DNA of 64,000 nt, taken from positions 37,322 to 101,321 of the forward strand of contig NZ_JAMRYX010000085.1 of the NCBI RefSeq assembly GCF_024448135.1, written 5' to 3'. The notes below the pieces were generated by a model. That model saw only the letters and a program-made list of their open reading frames with translations, ran no database searches and was not told where the DNA came from. The translations under genes were made by a program, and so were the position numbers. This document shows, piece by piece, positions 53,096-63,013 of this stretch. Origin of the DNA: Methylocystis suflitae. GTDB lineage: Bacteria > Pseudomonadota > Alphaproteobacteria > Rhizobiales > Beijerinckiaceae. The stretch's first letter is position 1; the number at the start of each line of letters is the position of its first letter.

Positions 53096-55221
53096 CAGTA
53101 AAATCTCAGGCTTTTCGCCCATGTTGTCGCGCCATATTGCGTCTTGAGCTGGTCATACCAGGCTTTGCGCTGCGCCTTCTCGACGTCCTTGCCGCCGCAC
53201 GTGTTGTTGTTCGCCGGCGCGTAGCAATTGACCGCGCGGTAGAGCGCATAGGCCCGGTCGCGCGCAGGCGTCGCCGGCGAGCCGATGAGCTTCTTATAGA
53301 CCTCGCCACGCGCATAGGGTTCGCCGGGAAAAATGGATTTGCCGCCGCCAAGTTCATCGGGCGCCGGCCGGGACGCCTCAAAGCCGTCGAGACTGTTCAC
53401 GCGGATGAAGTCGCCAAAGCACAACATGGCGTGCGGGTCCTGAGGATTGGCGGCGAGTTCGCCGACAATCGACTTGAGGTCTGGACAAGCGTAGCCTTTG
53501 TCGGCGCCGCCGCTCCACAGCAGGACGCTGGACTGGTAATTGGGATATTGCCCGGGCCGCGCGGTGTCGGCGTCGTCCTTCGCCAGTCCCTCCGCAGAAT
53601 AATCCCGAAGGAACCCCGCATATTGGCCGTGCGTCGCCTCTTTGAGGAGAAGCACGAAGCGCGCAAGCTTGCGCTCCTCAGCCGAGGCCGGGTCCGCGAC
53701 GGCCATCCGCAGCAGGATCGGACCTGCAATATATCGCAGCAGCATCGCACGAATCCGCGGCGACGACAGTTGCGTGTCCTTCAAGAAGACTTTGTTGACC
53801 TCTCCGGAGCGTTCCCAGCTTAGCGCGAGGCCGAGTTCGACCGCCTCTTTCTGCCAAGGCTGCGTGGCGAGCGGCAGCAGCCGCCTCCAGTGGTCGATCG
53901 CCGCCGCATACTGCCCCGACGCCATCAGCGCCTGACCGCGAAGAACTTCGCGGCTGAAGCCGAGATAGGGCGGCGACAACGGCCCCGGCGTCGGATCCCC
54001 CAACAGCTTCAATGCCGTCGCATGGTCGCCGTCGACATAGTAGGCGCGCGCCGCCTTCAGAAAGGCGAACAGCGCGTCATGGCCCGCGAAGTCTCGCGCC
54101 TGCGCGTCGAGATCGGCCGCCGAGAACTTCTTCTGCGACGCATCAGCGGGCCGCATCATCGTCAAATCGTCGATCGCGAGAAGATTTGCGTCATGGACGT
54201 CTTTTGAGTCTAGACCGAGTTTCGAGTCGATTTCAGCGGCGAGATCTGAACTGCGGAGATTGGCGCCTGGATCGCGCGCATGCGTCAGCTGCCACGCATA
54301 CTCAGTCGCGGCCTGCGATCGGTCGCCAGCGAGCCAATAGACGCGACGCAACAGGCCGCGCGCCGACGCCGCGTAGCGGCCGTGCGGATAGTCGACGAGA
54401 TAGGATTTGAATTCGGATTCCGCCGCTTTCAGCGATTGGCGATCCGACACTTTTGGCTCGGGCGCGCCGTCCAGTTCGGCGAACGCGCCGACCGACGCCT
54501 TGTTCAGCAGCGTGCGGGCAATCATGTAGCGTGCGCTCTCGCGCAGCCACACATTCTGCGCTTTCGCGAGGCTGCGAAAAGCGTTGAGCGCAGCGTCGAA
54601 TTCGCCGTGATAAAAAGATTCTGCGCCGGCAAGATAAGTGGCGAATTCGCGCGCGGCCGCCGATGCGTCGGCGCCCGCGACATAAGCCTTCGAGGCGCCG
54701 TGGGCCGCATCCTTTCCCTGGCAGGCCGTCGTTAGTTCCTTGCGTGAACCGATGAGCGCAGCGCGCTCAGCTTCGCGAAGCGCCTTTTCGGCTTGTGCAG
54801 CCTGAATAAAGGCGTCCTCGCCGCTTTGAGCAGAGACGCATCGCGTGCCTTCGTCAAAGAAATCGCTCGGCGTCGTCGTCACGTCTTTGACGGGCCGGCC
54901 CGCATAATCGCAAGAGTTCCGCGCGAACGTGTCGTTAAATGCGTCACGCGCGAAAAGCACGAAATAGTCGGGATAGATGTCGAGCTTCACCTCGTCTTTT
55001 CGCGCCTCGACGGGCCAAGGCCGCGCGTCAATCATCAGGAACTGCGCGTTGACGCGGCTGTCATTGCCCGGACTGAAGAACGGCAAATTGTCGCGACTGG
55101 AAAAGTCCTTGTGATCCAGCTTCCATCCGGCGCGGCCGAGACCGTCGCCGGCGCAGGCGAACGCCTGGCTCGCGGAACACAGCAGTATGAGAGATGCGAG
55201 ACTCGAAAAAAGCTGGCGCAT
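53092..55221 (-). CDS. Large exported helical-repeat protein
   Basis: 709 residues from the ATG at 55221 (frame open to 55305), starting with a signal peptide MRQLFSSLASLILLCSASQA that may be processed near Cys23 or Cys25. Alternating helical segments suggest TPR-like repeats (SARYMIARTLL, VLRGQALMASGQYAAAIDHW), so it is likely a periplasmic scaffold. It and the DUF3142 gene form an overlapping pair. I do not recognise its family. Confidence 0.6.
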   Translation of the reverse strand: MRQLFSSLASLILLCSASQAFACAGDGLGRAGWKLDHKDFSSRDNLPFFSPGNDSRVNAQFLMIDARPWPVEARKDEVKLDIYPDYFVLFARDAFNDTFARNSCDYAGRPVKDVTTTPSDFFDEGTRCVSAQSGEDAFIQAAQAEKALREAERAALIGSRKELTTACQGKDAAHGASKAYVAGADASAAAREFATYLAGAESFYHGEFDAALNAFRSLAKAQNVWLRESARYMIARTLLNKASVGAFAELDGAPEPKVSDRQSLKAAESEFKSYLVDYPHGRYAASARGLLRRVYWLAGDRSQAATEYAWQLTHARDPGANLRSSDLAAEIDSKLGLDSKDVHDANLLAIDDLTMMRPADASQKKFSAADLDAQARDFAGHDALFAFLKAARAYYVDGDHATALKLLGDPTPGPLSPPYLGFSREVLRGQALMASGQYAAAIDHWRRLLPLATQPWQKEAVELGLALSWERSGEVNKVFLKDTQLSSPRIRAMLLRYIAGPILLRMAVADPASAEERKLARFVLLLKEATHGQYAGFLRDYSAEGLAKDDADTARPGQYPNYQSSVLLWSGGADKGYACPDLKSIVGELAANPQDPHAMLCFGDFIRVNSLDGFEASRPAPDELGGGKSIFPGEPYARGEVYKKLIGSPATPARDRAYALYRAVNCYAPANNNTCGGKDVEKAQRKAWYDQLKTQYGATTWAKSLRFYW

Positions 55222-55322
55222 GGCGGTTCCCTGAACGTGGCCGGCAAGCTGCGTCAGACTGCTTCCTACCGGATCGGCGGGCGCGCGTCTGTTGAATATA
55301 ATCAAGCAGAACTTAGACGCTT

Positions 55323-55363
55323 CAAAAATAGGGCGAGGGGGGCGCTATGCCGTCCCTCGCCCT
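55323..55363 (-). terminator. Rho-independent terminator of the serine-cycle operon
   Basis: Read on the minus strand, a 9-base stem (AGGGCGAGG/CCTCGCCCT, 55330-55338 with 55355-55363) is followed by ATTTTTG at 55329-55323. It lies 30 bases after the mclA stop. On the plus strand only a short TTT follows, so it mainly ends the mclA transcript. Confidence 0.8.
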
Positions 55364-55395
55364 TTATAGGCCCCGCTCTTTGGGAGCGCTGCGGC

Positions 55396-56367
55396 TTACG
55401 CCGCCATGGCGTTGGCCTTTTCGATCAACGCTTCGGCCATGCGGATCGAGGCGATGTCGATCAGGCGGCCGTCGAGAGAGACGGCGCCCTTGCCTTCCTT
55501 GGCGGCCTGGCTCATCGCATCGAGAATGCGGCGCGCCTTCGTGACCTCGGCGTCGGACGGCGTGAAGACCTGATTGGCGAGTTCGATCTGCGAAGGATGG
55601 ATCGCCCACTTGCCCTCATAGCCGAGCACCGCAGCGCGCTTGGCGGCGGCGATATAGCCGTCCGGATCGCCAAAGTCGCCGAAGGGGCCGTCGATCGGAC
55701 GCAGGCCGTAAGCGCGGCAGGCGACCATCATGCGCGTCTGCGCCGCATGCCACTGATCGGCCCAGTAATATTCGCGATTGCCGCTCGCGTCCTTGTCGGT
55801 CAGCACGCCGTAATCCGGATTGACGCCGCCGATGACGGTCGTGCGGGCGCGGGTCGACGCCGCATAGTCGGCGACGCCGAAGGACATGGCCTCAAGGCGC
55901 TTGGACGACTGCGCGATCGCCTCGACATTGGCCATGCCAAGCGCGGTCTCGATCAAGATTTCGATGCCGATCCTCTTGGTGCGCTTCTTGTACTGCTCGA
56001 TCTGCGTGATCATCATGTCGATCGCATAGACGTCGGCCGGAACGCCGACCTTCGGGATCAGCACGATGTCGAGACGCGGGCAGTTCTCGAGAACGTCGAC
56101 GACGTCGCGATAGCAATACTGCGTATCGAGACCGTTGATACGCAGAGTCATCACCTTCTTGCCCCAGTCGATATCGTTGAGGCCCTGGATGATGTTCTTG
56201 CGCGCCTGTTCCTTGTCGTCGGGCGCGACGGCGTCTTCGAGATCAAGGAAGATCTGATCGGCCTTGGACTGCGCGGCCTTCTCGAACATGCCAGGCGCGG
56301 AGCCCGGCACAGCGAGTTCCGAGCGATGCAGACGCGGTGTGGCCTGCTCGATTAACGTGAAGCTCAT
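55396..56367 (-). CDS. mclA: Malyl-CoA lyase
   Basis: 323 residues of the citrate lyase beta-like family. Conserved parts are LAVPGSAPGMFEKAA, FLDLEDAVAPDDKEQAR, and the C-terminal KWAIHPSQIELANQVFTP. It splits malyl-CoA to acetyl-CoA and glyoxylate, the cleavage step of the serine cycle. It is the last gene of the operon before a terminator, 22 bases after ppc. Confidence 0.94.
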   Translation of the reverse strand: MSFTLIEQATPRLHRSELAVPGSAPGMFEKAAQSKADQIFLDLEDAVAPDDKEQARKNIIQGLNDIDWGKKVMTLRINGLDTQYCYRDVVDVLENCPRLDIVLIPKVGVPADVYAIDMMITQIEQYKKRTKRIGIEILIETALGMANVEAIAQSSKRLEAMSFGVADYAASTRARTTVIGGVNPDYGVLTDKDASGNREYYWADQWHAAQTRMMVACRAYGLRPIDGPFGDFGDPDGYIAAAKRAAVLGYEGKWAIHPSQIELANQVFTPSDAEVTKARRILDAMSQAAKEGKGAVSLDGRLIDIASIRMAEALIEKANAMAA

Positions 56368-56389
56368 ATTTTTACCCCTTCCTGTTGAA

Positions 56390-59143
56390 TTAGCCTGTGG
56401 CCCCGAGCCCGGCCGCGACGCAGCTGATCGACAGCAGCAGAGGCACTTTGACGGCCTCTTTCTCCGCTTCGTCCTTTGCCTCGCGAAACCGGCGAAGCAG
56501 CGCCACCTGCTCGCGATTGACCTCGTTGATGGTCTGCAGGCGATGCGAAAGCCTCGCCTGATACTCCTTGAAACGCTCCGCCAGTTCGACGCCGCCGGTG
56601 ACGCGCAACGCCATCTCGCGCGTCAATGCAAATTCCTCTTCGATGGCCATGAAGATTTTATTTCGCACGGCTTCGTCAGCGACAAGCCCCGCATACTGCT
56701 TGGCGATTGAGAGATCGACGAGCGCGAGCGTCTTCTCGACCTCGTCGATAATGAGCCGGAACATGCGCGAATCTTCGAACATCCGGCGCAAGAGTTCGAA
56801 ACCGCGGTCGCCGCGCACGTCAACGAAATTCTTCAGACCGGATCCGACGCCGTACCAGCCGGTGATCGAATGGCGGTTCTGCGCCCAGGCGAAGACCCAG
56901 GGGATCGCGCGCAAATCCGCCAGGCTTTTGGCGCCGAAGCGCCGCGCCGGACGAGACCCGATGTTGAGCAGCGAAATCTCTTCAAGCGGGCTTGCGGCCT
57001 GGAAATAAGTAACAAGGTCGGGATCGCCGATAAATTTCGCATAGGCCGCGAAGGAGGCGCCGGAAATCTCCTCGAGCGCCTCGTCGAACTCCGCGTGTGG
57101 CGCCAGAGCTTCCTCGCGTTCGGACTTCAGCGCATGCTGGAACACGGAGGAGGCCAAGAGCTCCATCTGATACGCCGCGGTTCCGCGATTGGCGTATTTG
57201 AACGAGACGACCTCACCCTGTTCGGTGACGCGAAAACGGCCGCGGATAGAGCCCGCCGGCTGCGCCGCGATGGCGTGGCCGGTCGGCGCGCCGCCGCGCG
57301 ACACTGAGCCGCCGCGCCCATGGAAGAAGGCGATGGCGACGCCCTGCTCGCGTCCGACCTGAGTAAGGCGCGCCTGCGCCTTGAACAGCTCCCAATTCGA
57401 CGACAGAAAGCCGCCATCCTTGTTGGAATCGGAATAGCCGATCATCACCTCTTGCAGATTGCCCTGCCAGCGCGTCGAGCGGCGCACGACCGGAACCTGC
57501 AGAAGGTCGCGCATGATCGCCGGCGCGGCGCGCAGATCGCCGATCGTCTCGAAAAGCGGTACGATCGGCAGCGTGAGGATCTCGACGCCGGGTTCGTCGA
57601 GAAACAGCCCCGCCTCCTTGGCGAGCAGATACACGCCGAGCACGTCGACCGCCGAGCGGGTCATCGACAAAATGAATCCGCCAAAGGCTTCGCGGTCGAG
57701 CTGTACGCGCATCTCGGCGACAACCTCGAACATTTCGATGACGTCGCGCGTATCGGCGGAAAGCGTGTCGCGCGGGAGAGGCGCCTGACGCGGCTTTGCA
57801 AGCTCGGCGAGCAGCCATTGGCGCCATTCGGGAGCATCAAGCTCAGGCGGCGTCTCGCCGCCGGTCTTCAGGCGCCACAGCTCTTCGAGCGCCTGCGTCG
57901 TGCGGGTCGTGTTCTGGCGGATGTCGAGGCGCACCGTGCTGAAGCGGAAGGTTTCCACCGCGCGGCGCAGCGGGCGCACGAGATCCGTCGCGATCGCGTC
58001 GCTCTTGGCTTCATTGAGCGCCTTTTCGAGCGCCAGCAGGTCGGCGATGAGTTCGTCGGCGCTCGCATAGCGCGGACCAGTCGTCGGCTCGGCGTTCACG
58101 GCGCGCAGCGTCTGGTCGAGCTTGCGCAGAATCGTCACAACGAACTGCCGGTAAGGCTCATTTTGATTGCGCGCTTCGATCGCTGCGCCATCCGGCAGCG
58201 CGGCGAGGCGTTCCGCCAACTCCTCGCGGAACGATTGAGGAATATCGGCCGCGCGCTGGCTGATCGACAGCATCCGCGCGAGATCGACGAAGCGCGTTCG
58301 ATAATAATTCAAGCTCGCCGCGGCGTTTTCGCGCATCGTGCGGCGAGTGACGTCATTCGTCACGAACGGATTGCCGTCGCGATCGCCGCCAATCCAGGAC
58401 CCGAACTGGAAGAAGGGCGCAACCTCGAATGTCTCGTTGGGATAGTGGCGTCGCAGCGCGCGCTCGCAGGATGACAGAAGCTCCGGCGCGAGATCGAAAA
58501 TGCTCTCGTGAAAGAAGTGCTGGCCCCAGGCGACTTCCTGATCGACCGTGGGCTTTTCGAGATGCAATTCGCCAGTGAGCCAAAGAAGTTCGATCTGGTC
58601 ATAGATCGACTTCACCAGCGCCTCGCGCTCGCGGTCCGTCCAGCGGGTCGATTCGAGTTCGCGCATCAGCAGATAGATGCGGCGATATTTTTCGAGGATC
58701 GAGACGCGCTTCGCCTCCGTCGGATGGGCGGTGATGACGGGCCGGATGCGCAGCGTGTGCAGTTGCGCGCGTATTTCGTCTGGCGCGACGCCTGAGGCCG
58801 CGGCGCTCGACAAGACGTAATCAAACGTGCCGAGCAGCTTGTCGTGGCCCTTTTCGCGCTCGATCCGGCGGCGCCGGCGCATGGCGTACGCCTGCTCCGC
58901 GATGGAGACGAGCTGAAATAGGATGCCCTGCGCCTGAAGCGCGCGCGCCATCTGGCGCGGCTCCAGACCTGCACCCGCCTTTGAGTCGCGCACGACGGCC
59001 TCGATCTCCGGCGTGTGACGGCGAATCACGGTAAGCAATTGCTCGCGCAGGAAGTTGGAAGCCTCGGTGACCGAACGAGTCGCGTAAGCAGACGGCAAGC
59101 CGGTCGAAGACTGGCTTTTTAATGTCTGGGTCTCGGCGGTCAT
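56390..59143 (-). CDS. ppc: Phosphoenolpyruvate carboxylase
   Basis: 917 residues. Catalytic His140 is in VITAHPTEAKRV; FHGRGGSVSRGG and GYSDSNKDGG are the other active-site loops. It adds bicarbonate to PEP to give oxaloacetate, the carboxylation step of the serine cycle. I use the ATG at 59143, which has AAGGAG six bases upstream; an in-frame TTG lies at 59146. The last residues read VAAGLGATG, whereas most bacterial enzymes end with a conserved NTG, a small difference of note. It lies between mtkB and mclA. Confidence 0.94.
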   Translation of the reverse strand: MTAETQTLKSQSSTGLPSAYATRSVTEASNFLREQLLTVIRRHTPEIEAVVRDSKAGAGLEPRQMARALQAQGILFQLVSIAEQAYAMRRRRRIEREKGHDKLLGTFDYVLSSAAASGVAPDEIRAQLHTLRIRPVITAHPTEAKRVSILEKYRRIYLLMRELESTRWTDREREALVKSIYDQIELLWLTGELHLEKPTVDQEVAWGQHFFHESIFDLAPELLSSCERALRRHYPNETFEVAPFFQFGSWIGGDRDGNPFVTNDVTRRTMRENAAASLNYYRTRFVDLARMLSISQRAADIPQSFREELAERLAALPDGAAIEARNQNEPYRQFVVTILRKLDQTLRAVNAEPTTGPRYASADELIADLLALEKALNEAKSDAIATDLVRPLRRAVETFRFSTVRLDIRQNTTRTTQALEELWRLKTGGETPPELDAPEWRQWLLAELAKPRQAPLPRDTLSADTRDVIEMFEVVAEMRVQLDREAFGGFILSMTRSAVDVLGVYLLAKEAGLFLDEPGVEILTLPIVPLFETIGDLRAAPAIMRDLLQVPVVRRSTRWQGNLQEVMIGYSDSNKDGGFLSSNWELFKAQARLTQVGREQGVAIAFFHGRGGSVSRGGAPTGHAIAAQPAGSIRGRFRVTEQGEVVSFKYANRGTAAYQMELLASSVFQHALKSEREEALAPHAEFDEALEEISGASFAAYAKFIGDPDLVTYFQAASPLEEISLLNIGSRPARRFGAKSLADLRAIPWVFAWAQNRHSITGWYGVGSGLKNFVDVRGDRGFELLRRMFEDSRMFRLIIDEVEKTLALVDLSIAKQYAGLVADEAVRNKIFMAIEEEFALTREMALRVTGGVELAERFKEYQARLSHRLQTINEVNREQVALLRRFREAKDEAEKEAVKVPLLLSISCVAAGLGATG

Positions 59144-59244
59144 CAAAACTCCTTAGGCGCTCACGACGCCGCGCAGGATGAACGGCTTCGCAAAATACGG
59201 CCGGACGGCGGCGCGCGACGGCGCCGACGCCAATGCTGCATTCC

Positions 59245-60132
59245 TCAGGCGCTCTGCAATACCTTGGCGACGGTCGATCCGAATTCCGCCGGGCTCGGCG
59301 CGACGGTCAGCCCGTAGGACTTCATGATCTCGGTTTTTTCCGCGGCGCTGTCGCCCGACGCCGAAATGATCGCCCCGGCGTGGCCCATGCGGCGGCCCTT
59401 GGGCGCCGTGAGGCCGGCGACGAAGCCGATCACCGGCTTGGAGAAATTCTCCTTGATCCAGGCGGAGGCTTCGGCCTCCTGCGGACCGCCGATTTCGCCG
59501 ATGATCAGCACGGCCTCGGTCTCCGGGTCCTTGTCGAAGAGCACCAGATGGTCGAGGAACGACGAGCCGTTGATCGGATCGCCGCCGATGCCGACCGAGG
59601 TCGATATGCCGAGGCCGAGCGCCTTCAGCTGCGACGCCGCTTCATAGCCAAGCGTGCCGGAGCGCGAGATCAGCCCCACCGGACCCTGCTTGTAAATGTG
59701 GCCAGGCATGATGCCGAGCATCGCCTTGCCCGGCGAAATGATTCCGGCGCAGTTCGGGCCGACCAACATCGGCCGGCGATCCTTGGGAAAGCGCAGGAAG
59801 TAGCGCTTCACGCGCATCATGTCCTGCGCCGGAATGCCGTCGGTGATCGAGCAGATCAGGCGGACGCCCGAGTCGGCGGCCTCCATGATCGCGTCGGCGC
59901 AAAAGGCCGGCGCGACGAAGGTGATCGACGCCTGCGCGCCGGTTTCGCGCACCGCTTCGCGCACGGTGTTGAACACCGGCACGCCGTGGTGAGTCTTGCC
60001 GCCCTTTCCGGGCGTGACGCCGGCGACGACATTGCTGCCGTAGTCGATCATCTCCTTGGTGTGAAAACTGCCCTTGTCGCCGGTGATGCCCTGGACCAGG
60101 ATCGGCGTCTTTTCGTCAATGAGAATGCTCAT
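59245..60132 (-). CDS. mtkB: Malate thiokinase (malate-CoA ligase) alpha/small subunit
   Basis: 295 residues, homologous to the SucD subunit of succinyl-CoA synthetase. The CoA-binding Rossmann start is VQGITGDKGSFHTKEM and the phosphohistidine loop is GHAGAIISASGDSAAEK. With MtkA it makes malyl-CoA from malate, CoA and ATP. Order mtkA-mtkB-ppc-mclA and absence of other TCA genes nearby identify it as malate-specific rather than succinate-specific. The start is ATG at 60132, 17 bases from the mtkA stop. Confidence 0.92.
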   Translation of the reverse strand: MSILIDEKTPILVQGITGDKGSFHTKEMIDYGSNVVAGVTPGKGGKTHHGVPVFNTVREAVRETGAQASITFVAPAFCADAIMEAADSGVRLICSITDGIPAQDMMRVKRYFLRFPKDRRPMLVGPNCAGIISPGKAMLGIMPGHIYKQGPVGLISRSGTLGYEAASQLKALGLGISTSVGIGGDPINGSSFLDHLVLFDKDPETEAVLIIGEIGGPQEAEASAWIKENFSKPVIGFVAGLTAPKGRRMGHAGAIISASGDSAAEKTEIMKSYGLTVAPSPAEFGSTVAKVLQSA

Positions 60133-60149
60133 GTGTCGTTCTCCGGCGC

Positions 60150-61322
60150 TTACTTGGCGCCCTGATAGGCGGCGACAGCCTTCTCGGCGGCTTCGGCCAG
60201 CGTGTCGGCCTGGATAATCGGAATGCCGCTTTCGGCGATGATCTTCTTGCCTGCTTCGACATTGGTGCCGGCGAGACGCACGACGAGCGGCACGCCCTCG
60301 ATCTTTTCGGCGCGCACCGCGTCAACGACGCCCTGCGCGACCCAGTCGCAACGATTGATGCCGGCGAAGATGTTGACGAGCACGACCTTCACGCGTCGAT
60401 CCGATAGAACGAGACGGAACGCCGTCGCGACGCGCTCCGGCGAAGCGCCGCCGCCGACGTCGAGGAAGTTCGCCGGATTGCCGCCCGCGTGCTTGATCAT
60501 GTCCATGGTCGCCATGGCGAGTCCGGCGCCATTGACGATGCAGCCGATCTCGCCGTCGAGGCCGATGTAATTCAGGCTGTGCTCCGACGCCTGCGCCTCG
60601 CGCGGATCGCTCTGCGAGGGGTCGTTCATGTCGACGATGTTGTGACGGCGGAACAGCGCATTGTCGTCGAAGGACATCTTCGCGTCGAGCGCCAGAACCT
60701 TGTCGTCCTTGGTGACGACGAGCGGATTGATCTCGAGCATGGTCGCGTCATTGTCGCGGAAGGCGCGATAGGCGCCCATGATCGTCTTCACCGCGCGTGA
60801 GACCTGCTTGATATTGAGGCCGAGCTGAAAGGCGAGTTCGCGCGCCTGAAACTGCTGCAGGCCGACGGCGGGCTCGACGATGACCTGGAGCAGTTCGTCA
60901 GGGGTGTTCTTGGCGATCTCTTCGATATCCATGCCGCCATGCTTCGAAGCGATGACGCGCACGCGCTCCAATTTGCGGTCGAGAACATAGCCGAGATAAA
61001 TCTCGCGCTCGAAAGGATCGGCGACTTCGACATAGACGCGCTGCACCGGCTTGCCTTCCGGCCCGGTCTGCGACGTGACGAGCCGTTTGCCGAGCAGATC
61101 GCGCGCCGCCTGCTGCACTTCATGATAGGTGCGGCAGAGCTTGACGCCGCCCGCCTTGCCGCGCGCGCCGGCGTGAATTTGCGCCTTGACGACCCAATGC
61201 GAGCCGCCGAGCTCAGTCGCGGCGTAGACCGCCTGATCCGGACTGAAAGCAACCGTGCCGGGCGGAACATCGACGCCGTGGCTCGCCAGTATTTCCTTGG
61301 CCTGATACTCGTGGACGTCCAT
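60150..61322 (-). CDS. mtkA: Malate thiokinase (malate-CoA ligase) beta/large subunit
   Basis: 390 residues, homologous to SucC. The ATP-grasp domain opens [17 protein letters not shown], with [11 protein letters not shown] as the glycine-rich loop and [20 protein letters not shown] for metal binding. The C-terminal CoA-ligase domain has [12 protein letters not shown]. It forms a heterotetramer with MtkB. GAGGAGAGG precedes the ATG at 61322. It is directly downstream of fchA in the serine-cycle operon. Confidence 0.93.
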   Translation of the reverse strand: MDVHEYQAKEILASHGVDVPPGTVAFSPDQAVYAATELGGSHWVVKAQIHAGARGKAGGVKLCRTYHEVQQAARDLLGKRLVTSQTGPEGKPVQRVYVEVADPFEREIYLGYVLDRKLERVRVIASKHGGMDIEEIAKNTPDELLQVIVEPAVGLQQFQARELAFQLGLNIKQVSRAVKTIMGAYRAFRDNDATMLEINPLVVTKDDKVLALDAKMSFDDNALFRRHNIVDMNDPSQSDPREAQASEHSLNYIGLDGEIGCIVNGAGLAMATMDMIKHAGGNPANFLDVGGGASPERVATAFRLVLSDRRVKVVLVNIFAGINRCDWVAQGVVDAVRAEKIEGVPLVVRLAGTNVEAGKKIIAESGIPIIQADTLAEAAEKAVAAYQGAK

Positions 61323-61356
61323 TTCAGTCCTCTCCTCGCAATGCGGCGCGGCTTCC

Positions 61357-61989
61357 TCAGCCGCCTATTTTGGCTTTGACCGTCTCATAGACCGCTTCCG
61401 TCTCGGCCGCGGCCTTGGCGAGCAGCGCATTGACTTCGGCAAGCTGCTGCTCGGCGAAGTCGCGATCCTTGATCGCCTTGGCGTTGATGAAGACATTGAG
61501 CGCGCAGCTGCGCAGGCCGGCGTTGGCGGCGAGCACCGCGACTCCGGCGTCGCTGATGACGTTGAGGTTGCCCTTGTCGGCGGCCTCTTTCGACAGGCTG
61601 ATGACGTCATAGCAGATTTTGCACGTCTTCAGCGGCGCCAGCGTCGCTTCTTTCAGCGCCGACTGAATCGTCTCCGAGCGCTTCGCCTTCTCCTCATCCG
61701 TGCCGCGCGGCAAGCCATAGGCGGCCATCAGCGTGTTGAAGGCGACGACGTCTTCATCGACGCCCGCGGTCAGCTCGGCGCGCAGCTTTTCAGCCTTGGC
61801 GAGAGTGAGCTGCAGATCGGCTGAAACGGCTTCGTAATTCTTTTTGCCGATGGTGAGATTGCACACCATCGAAACGAGCGCCGCGCCCATGGCGCCCGAG
61901 AGCGCCGCCGCGCCGCCGCCGCCGGGAGTGGGCGCGTCGCTGGCGAGTTCGTCGAGGAATTTTCCAATCGTATCGTTCTTGGCGCTCAT
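61357..61989 (-). CDS. fchA: Methenyltetrahydrofolate cyclohydrolase
   Basis: 210 residues of the FchA/FTCD-C (cyclodeaminase) family. Opening [20 protein letters not shown] and [16 protein letters not shown] are the substrate loop and first helices. It interconverts methenyl- and 10-formyl-tetrahydrofolate in one-carbon assimilation. It follows mtdA closely (12 bases between stop and start) and precedes mtkA. Confidence 0.92.
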   Translation of the reverse strand: MSAKNDTIGKFLDELASDAPTPGGGGAAALSGAMGAALVSMVCNLTIGKKNYEAVSADLQLTLAKAEKLRAELTAGVDEDVVAFNTLMAAYGLPRGTDEEKAKRSETIQSALKEATLAPLKTCKICYDVISLSKEAADKGNLNVISDAGVAVLAANAGLRSCALNVFINAKAIKDRDFAEQQLAEVNALLAKAAAETEAVYETVKAKIGG

Positions 61990-62001
61990 ATCTTTCCTCG
62001 C

Positions 62002-62862
62002 TCAGGCCAGCTCTTTGGCTTGCGCATAAATGTTTTCGCAGTCGAACACCTGGTCGGCGGCGTCAAACAGCTTGCCGACGCATTCGCGATGCAATTTGAG
62101 CTTGAGCCCGCCCAGCCCCAGCGCGCCGATGACGATCTTGCCGTGGCGCTCCTTGGCCTTGTCGGTCGCCTCGACGCCGCCGACGCCGAGCGGCGGCTGC
62201 GCGTTGCAATCGGCGATGAGTTCGATCGTCGGATCGTTCTGCCAATCCTGCTCGTCGAGCAGCGGGACGCCGATGGCGCCTGCCGCAAACACGATCTGAG
62301 CGCCTTTGACGGCCTGGGCGCGCGCTGCGTTATCGGGCGCTTCGATCACCGCGGGCGTGAAGCCGAAGCGCTCCTGAATGGCTTTCGCCGCGGCCTCGGC
62401 CCGCGCCTTCTGACGCGAGGTGATGGCGACTTCGGCGCCTTCGATATTGAGCATCGCCGCGGCGCGCATGCCGACCGGGCCGGTGCCGGCGAGCACGACG
62501 GCCTTCTTGCCCTTGAGTGAACTTGCCTTGGCGAGCAGCGCCACGCCCGCCGCGGCGGTCGTATTGGAGCCGTTCGAATCGAGCATCGCCGACACGCGGA
62601 AATTCGAGAAGAAGCGCTTCTTCACCGCTTTGAACACGGTTTCGCCGGCCGTCATGTTGCCGCCGCCGACGAAGATCGCCGTATATTGCTTCTCCTTCGG
62701 GCCGCGCGTGTAAATGCAGCCGTCGACCAGCGCGCCGACGTTCTCGGGCGTGACGCCGCCATAGCCGATGATGTGATCGGCGCCGCCGTCATAACCGACC
62801 ACCGTGTCGAAAACGCTCGGAACCGGATCGGTGTCGAAAAGGAAAAGCAGTTTCTTGGTCAT
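62002..62862 (-). CDS. mtdA: NADP-dependent methylene-tetrahydrofolate dehydrogenase
   Basis: 286 residues of the MtdA family. The Rossmann motif GTGPVGMRAAAM is at about residues 125-136 (after KKAVVLA), and the N-terminal KLLFLFDTDPVPSVFDTVVG opening is typical. It oxidises methylene-tetrahydrofolate to methenyl-tetrahydrofolate with NADP, serving one-carbon units for the serine cycle. It is separated from hprA by a palindromic repeat. Confidence 0.93.
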   Translation of the reverse strand: MTKKLLFLFDTDPVPSVFDTVVGYDGGADHIIGYGGVTPENVGALVDGCIYTRGPKEKQYTAIFVGGGNMTAGETVFKAVKKRFFSNFRVSAMLDSNGSNTTAAAGVALLAKASSLKGKKAVVLAGTGPVGMRAAAMLNIEGAEVAITSRQKARAEAAAKAIQERFGFTPAVIEAPDNAARAQAVKGAQIVFAAGAIGVPLLDEQDWQNDPTIELIADCNAQPPLGVGGVEATDKAKERHGKIVIGALGLGGLKLKLHRECVGKLFDAADQVFDCENIYAQAKELA

Positions 62863-62880
62863 TGGATGTCCTCAGGCCAC

Positions 62881-62988
62881 GTCATGGCCGGGCTTGTCCC
62901 GGCCATCCACGCCGAGACGTTGCAAAGCATTTCCAATCGCTCCGTAGCGGCGCCGCGTGGATGCCCGCGACAAGCGCGGGCATGACGG
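62881..62988. repeat. Intergenic palindromic repeat, family A, copy 3, inside the serine-cycle cluster
   Basis: Left arm GTCATGGCCGGGCTTGTCCC with CATCCACGC, right arm GCGTGGATGCCCGCGACAAG ending GGGCATGAC. The arms pair over most of their length with a loop of about 40 bases. It lies between hprA and mtdA, so it could form a long RNA hairpin in the operon transcript. Confidence 0.8.
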
Positions 62989-63013
62989 CGTGGGGAGCGA
63001 GGCACATTGGTTC

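Noticed and set aside
54793..56355. A 520-residue plus-strand frame spanning the repeat-protein gene and mclA
   Set aside because: It crosses the terminator and two genes whose coding frames are well supported on the other strand.
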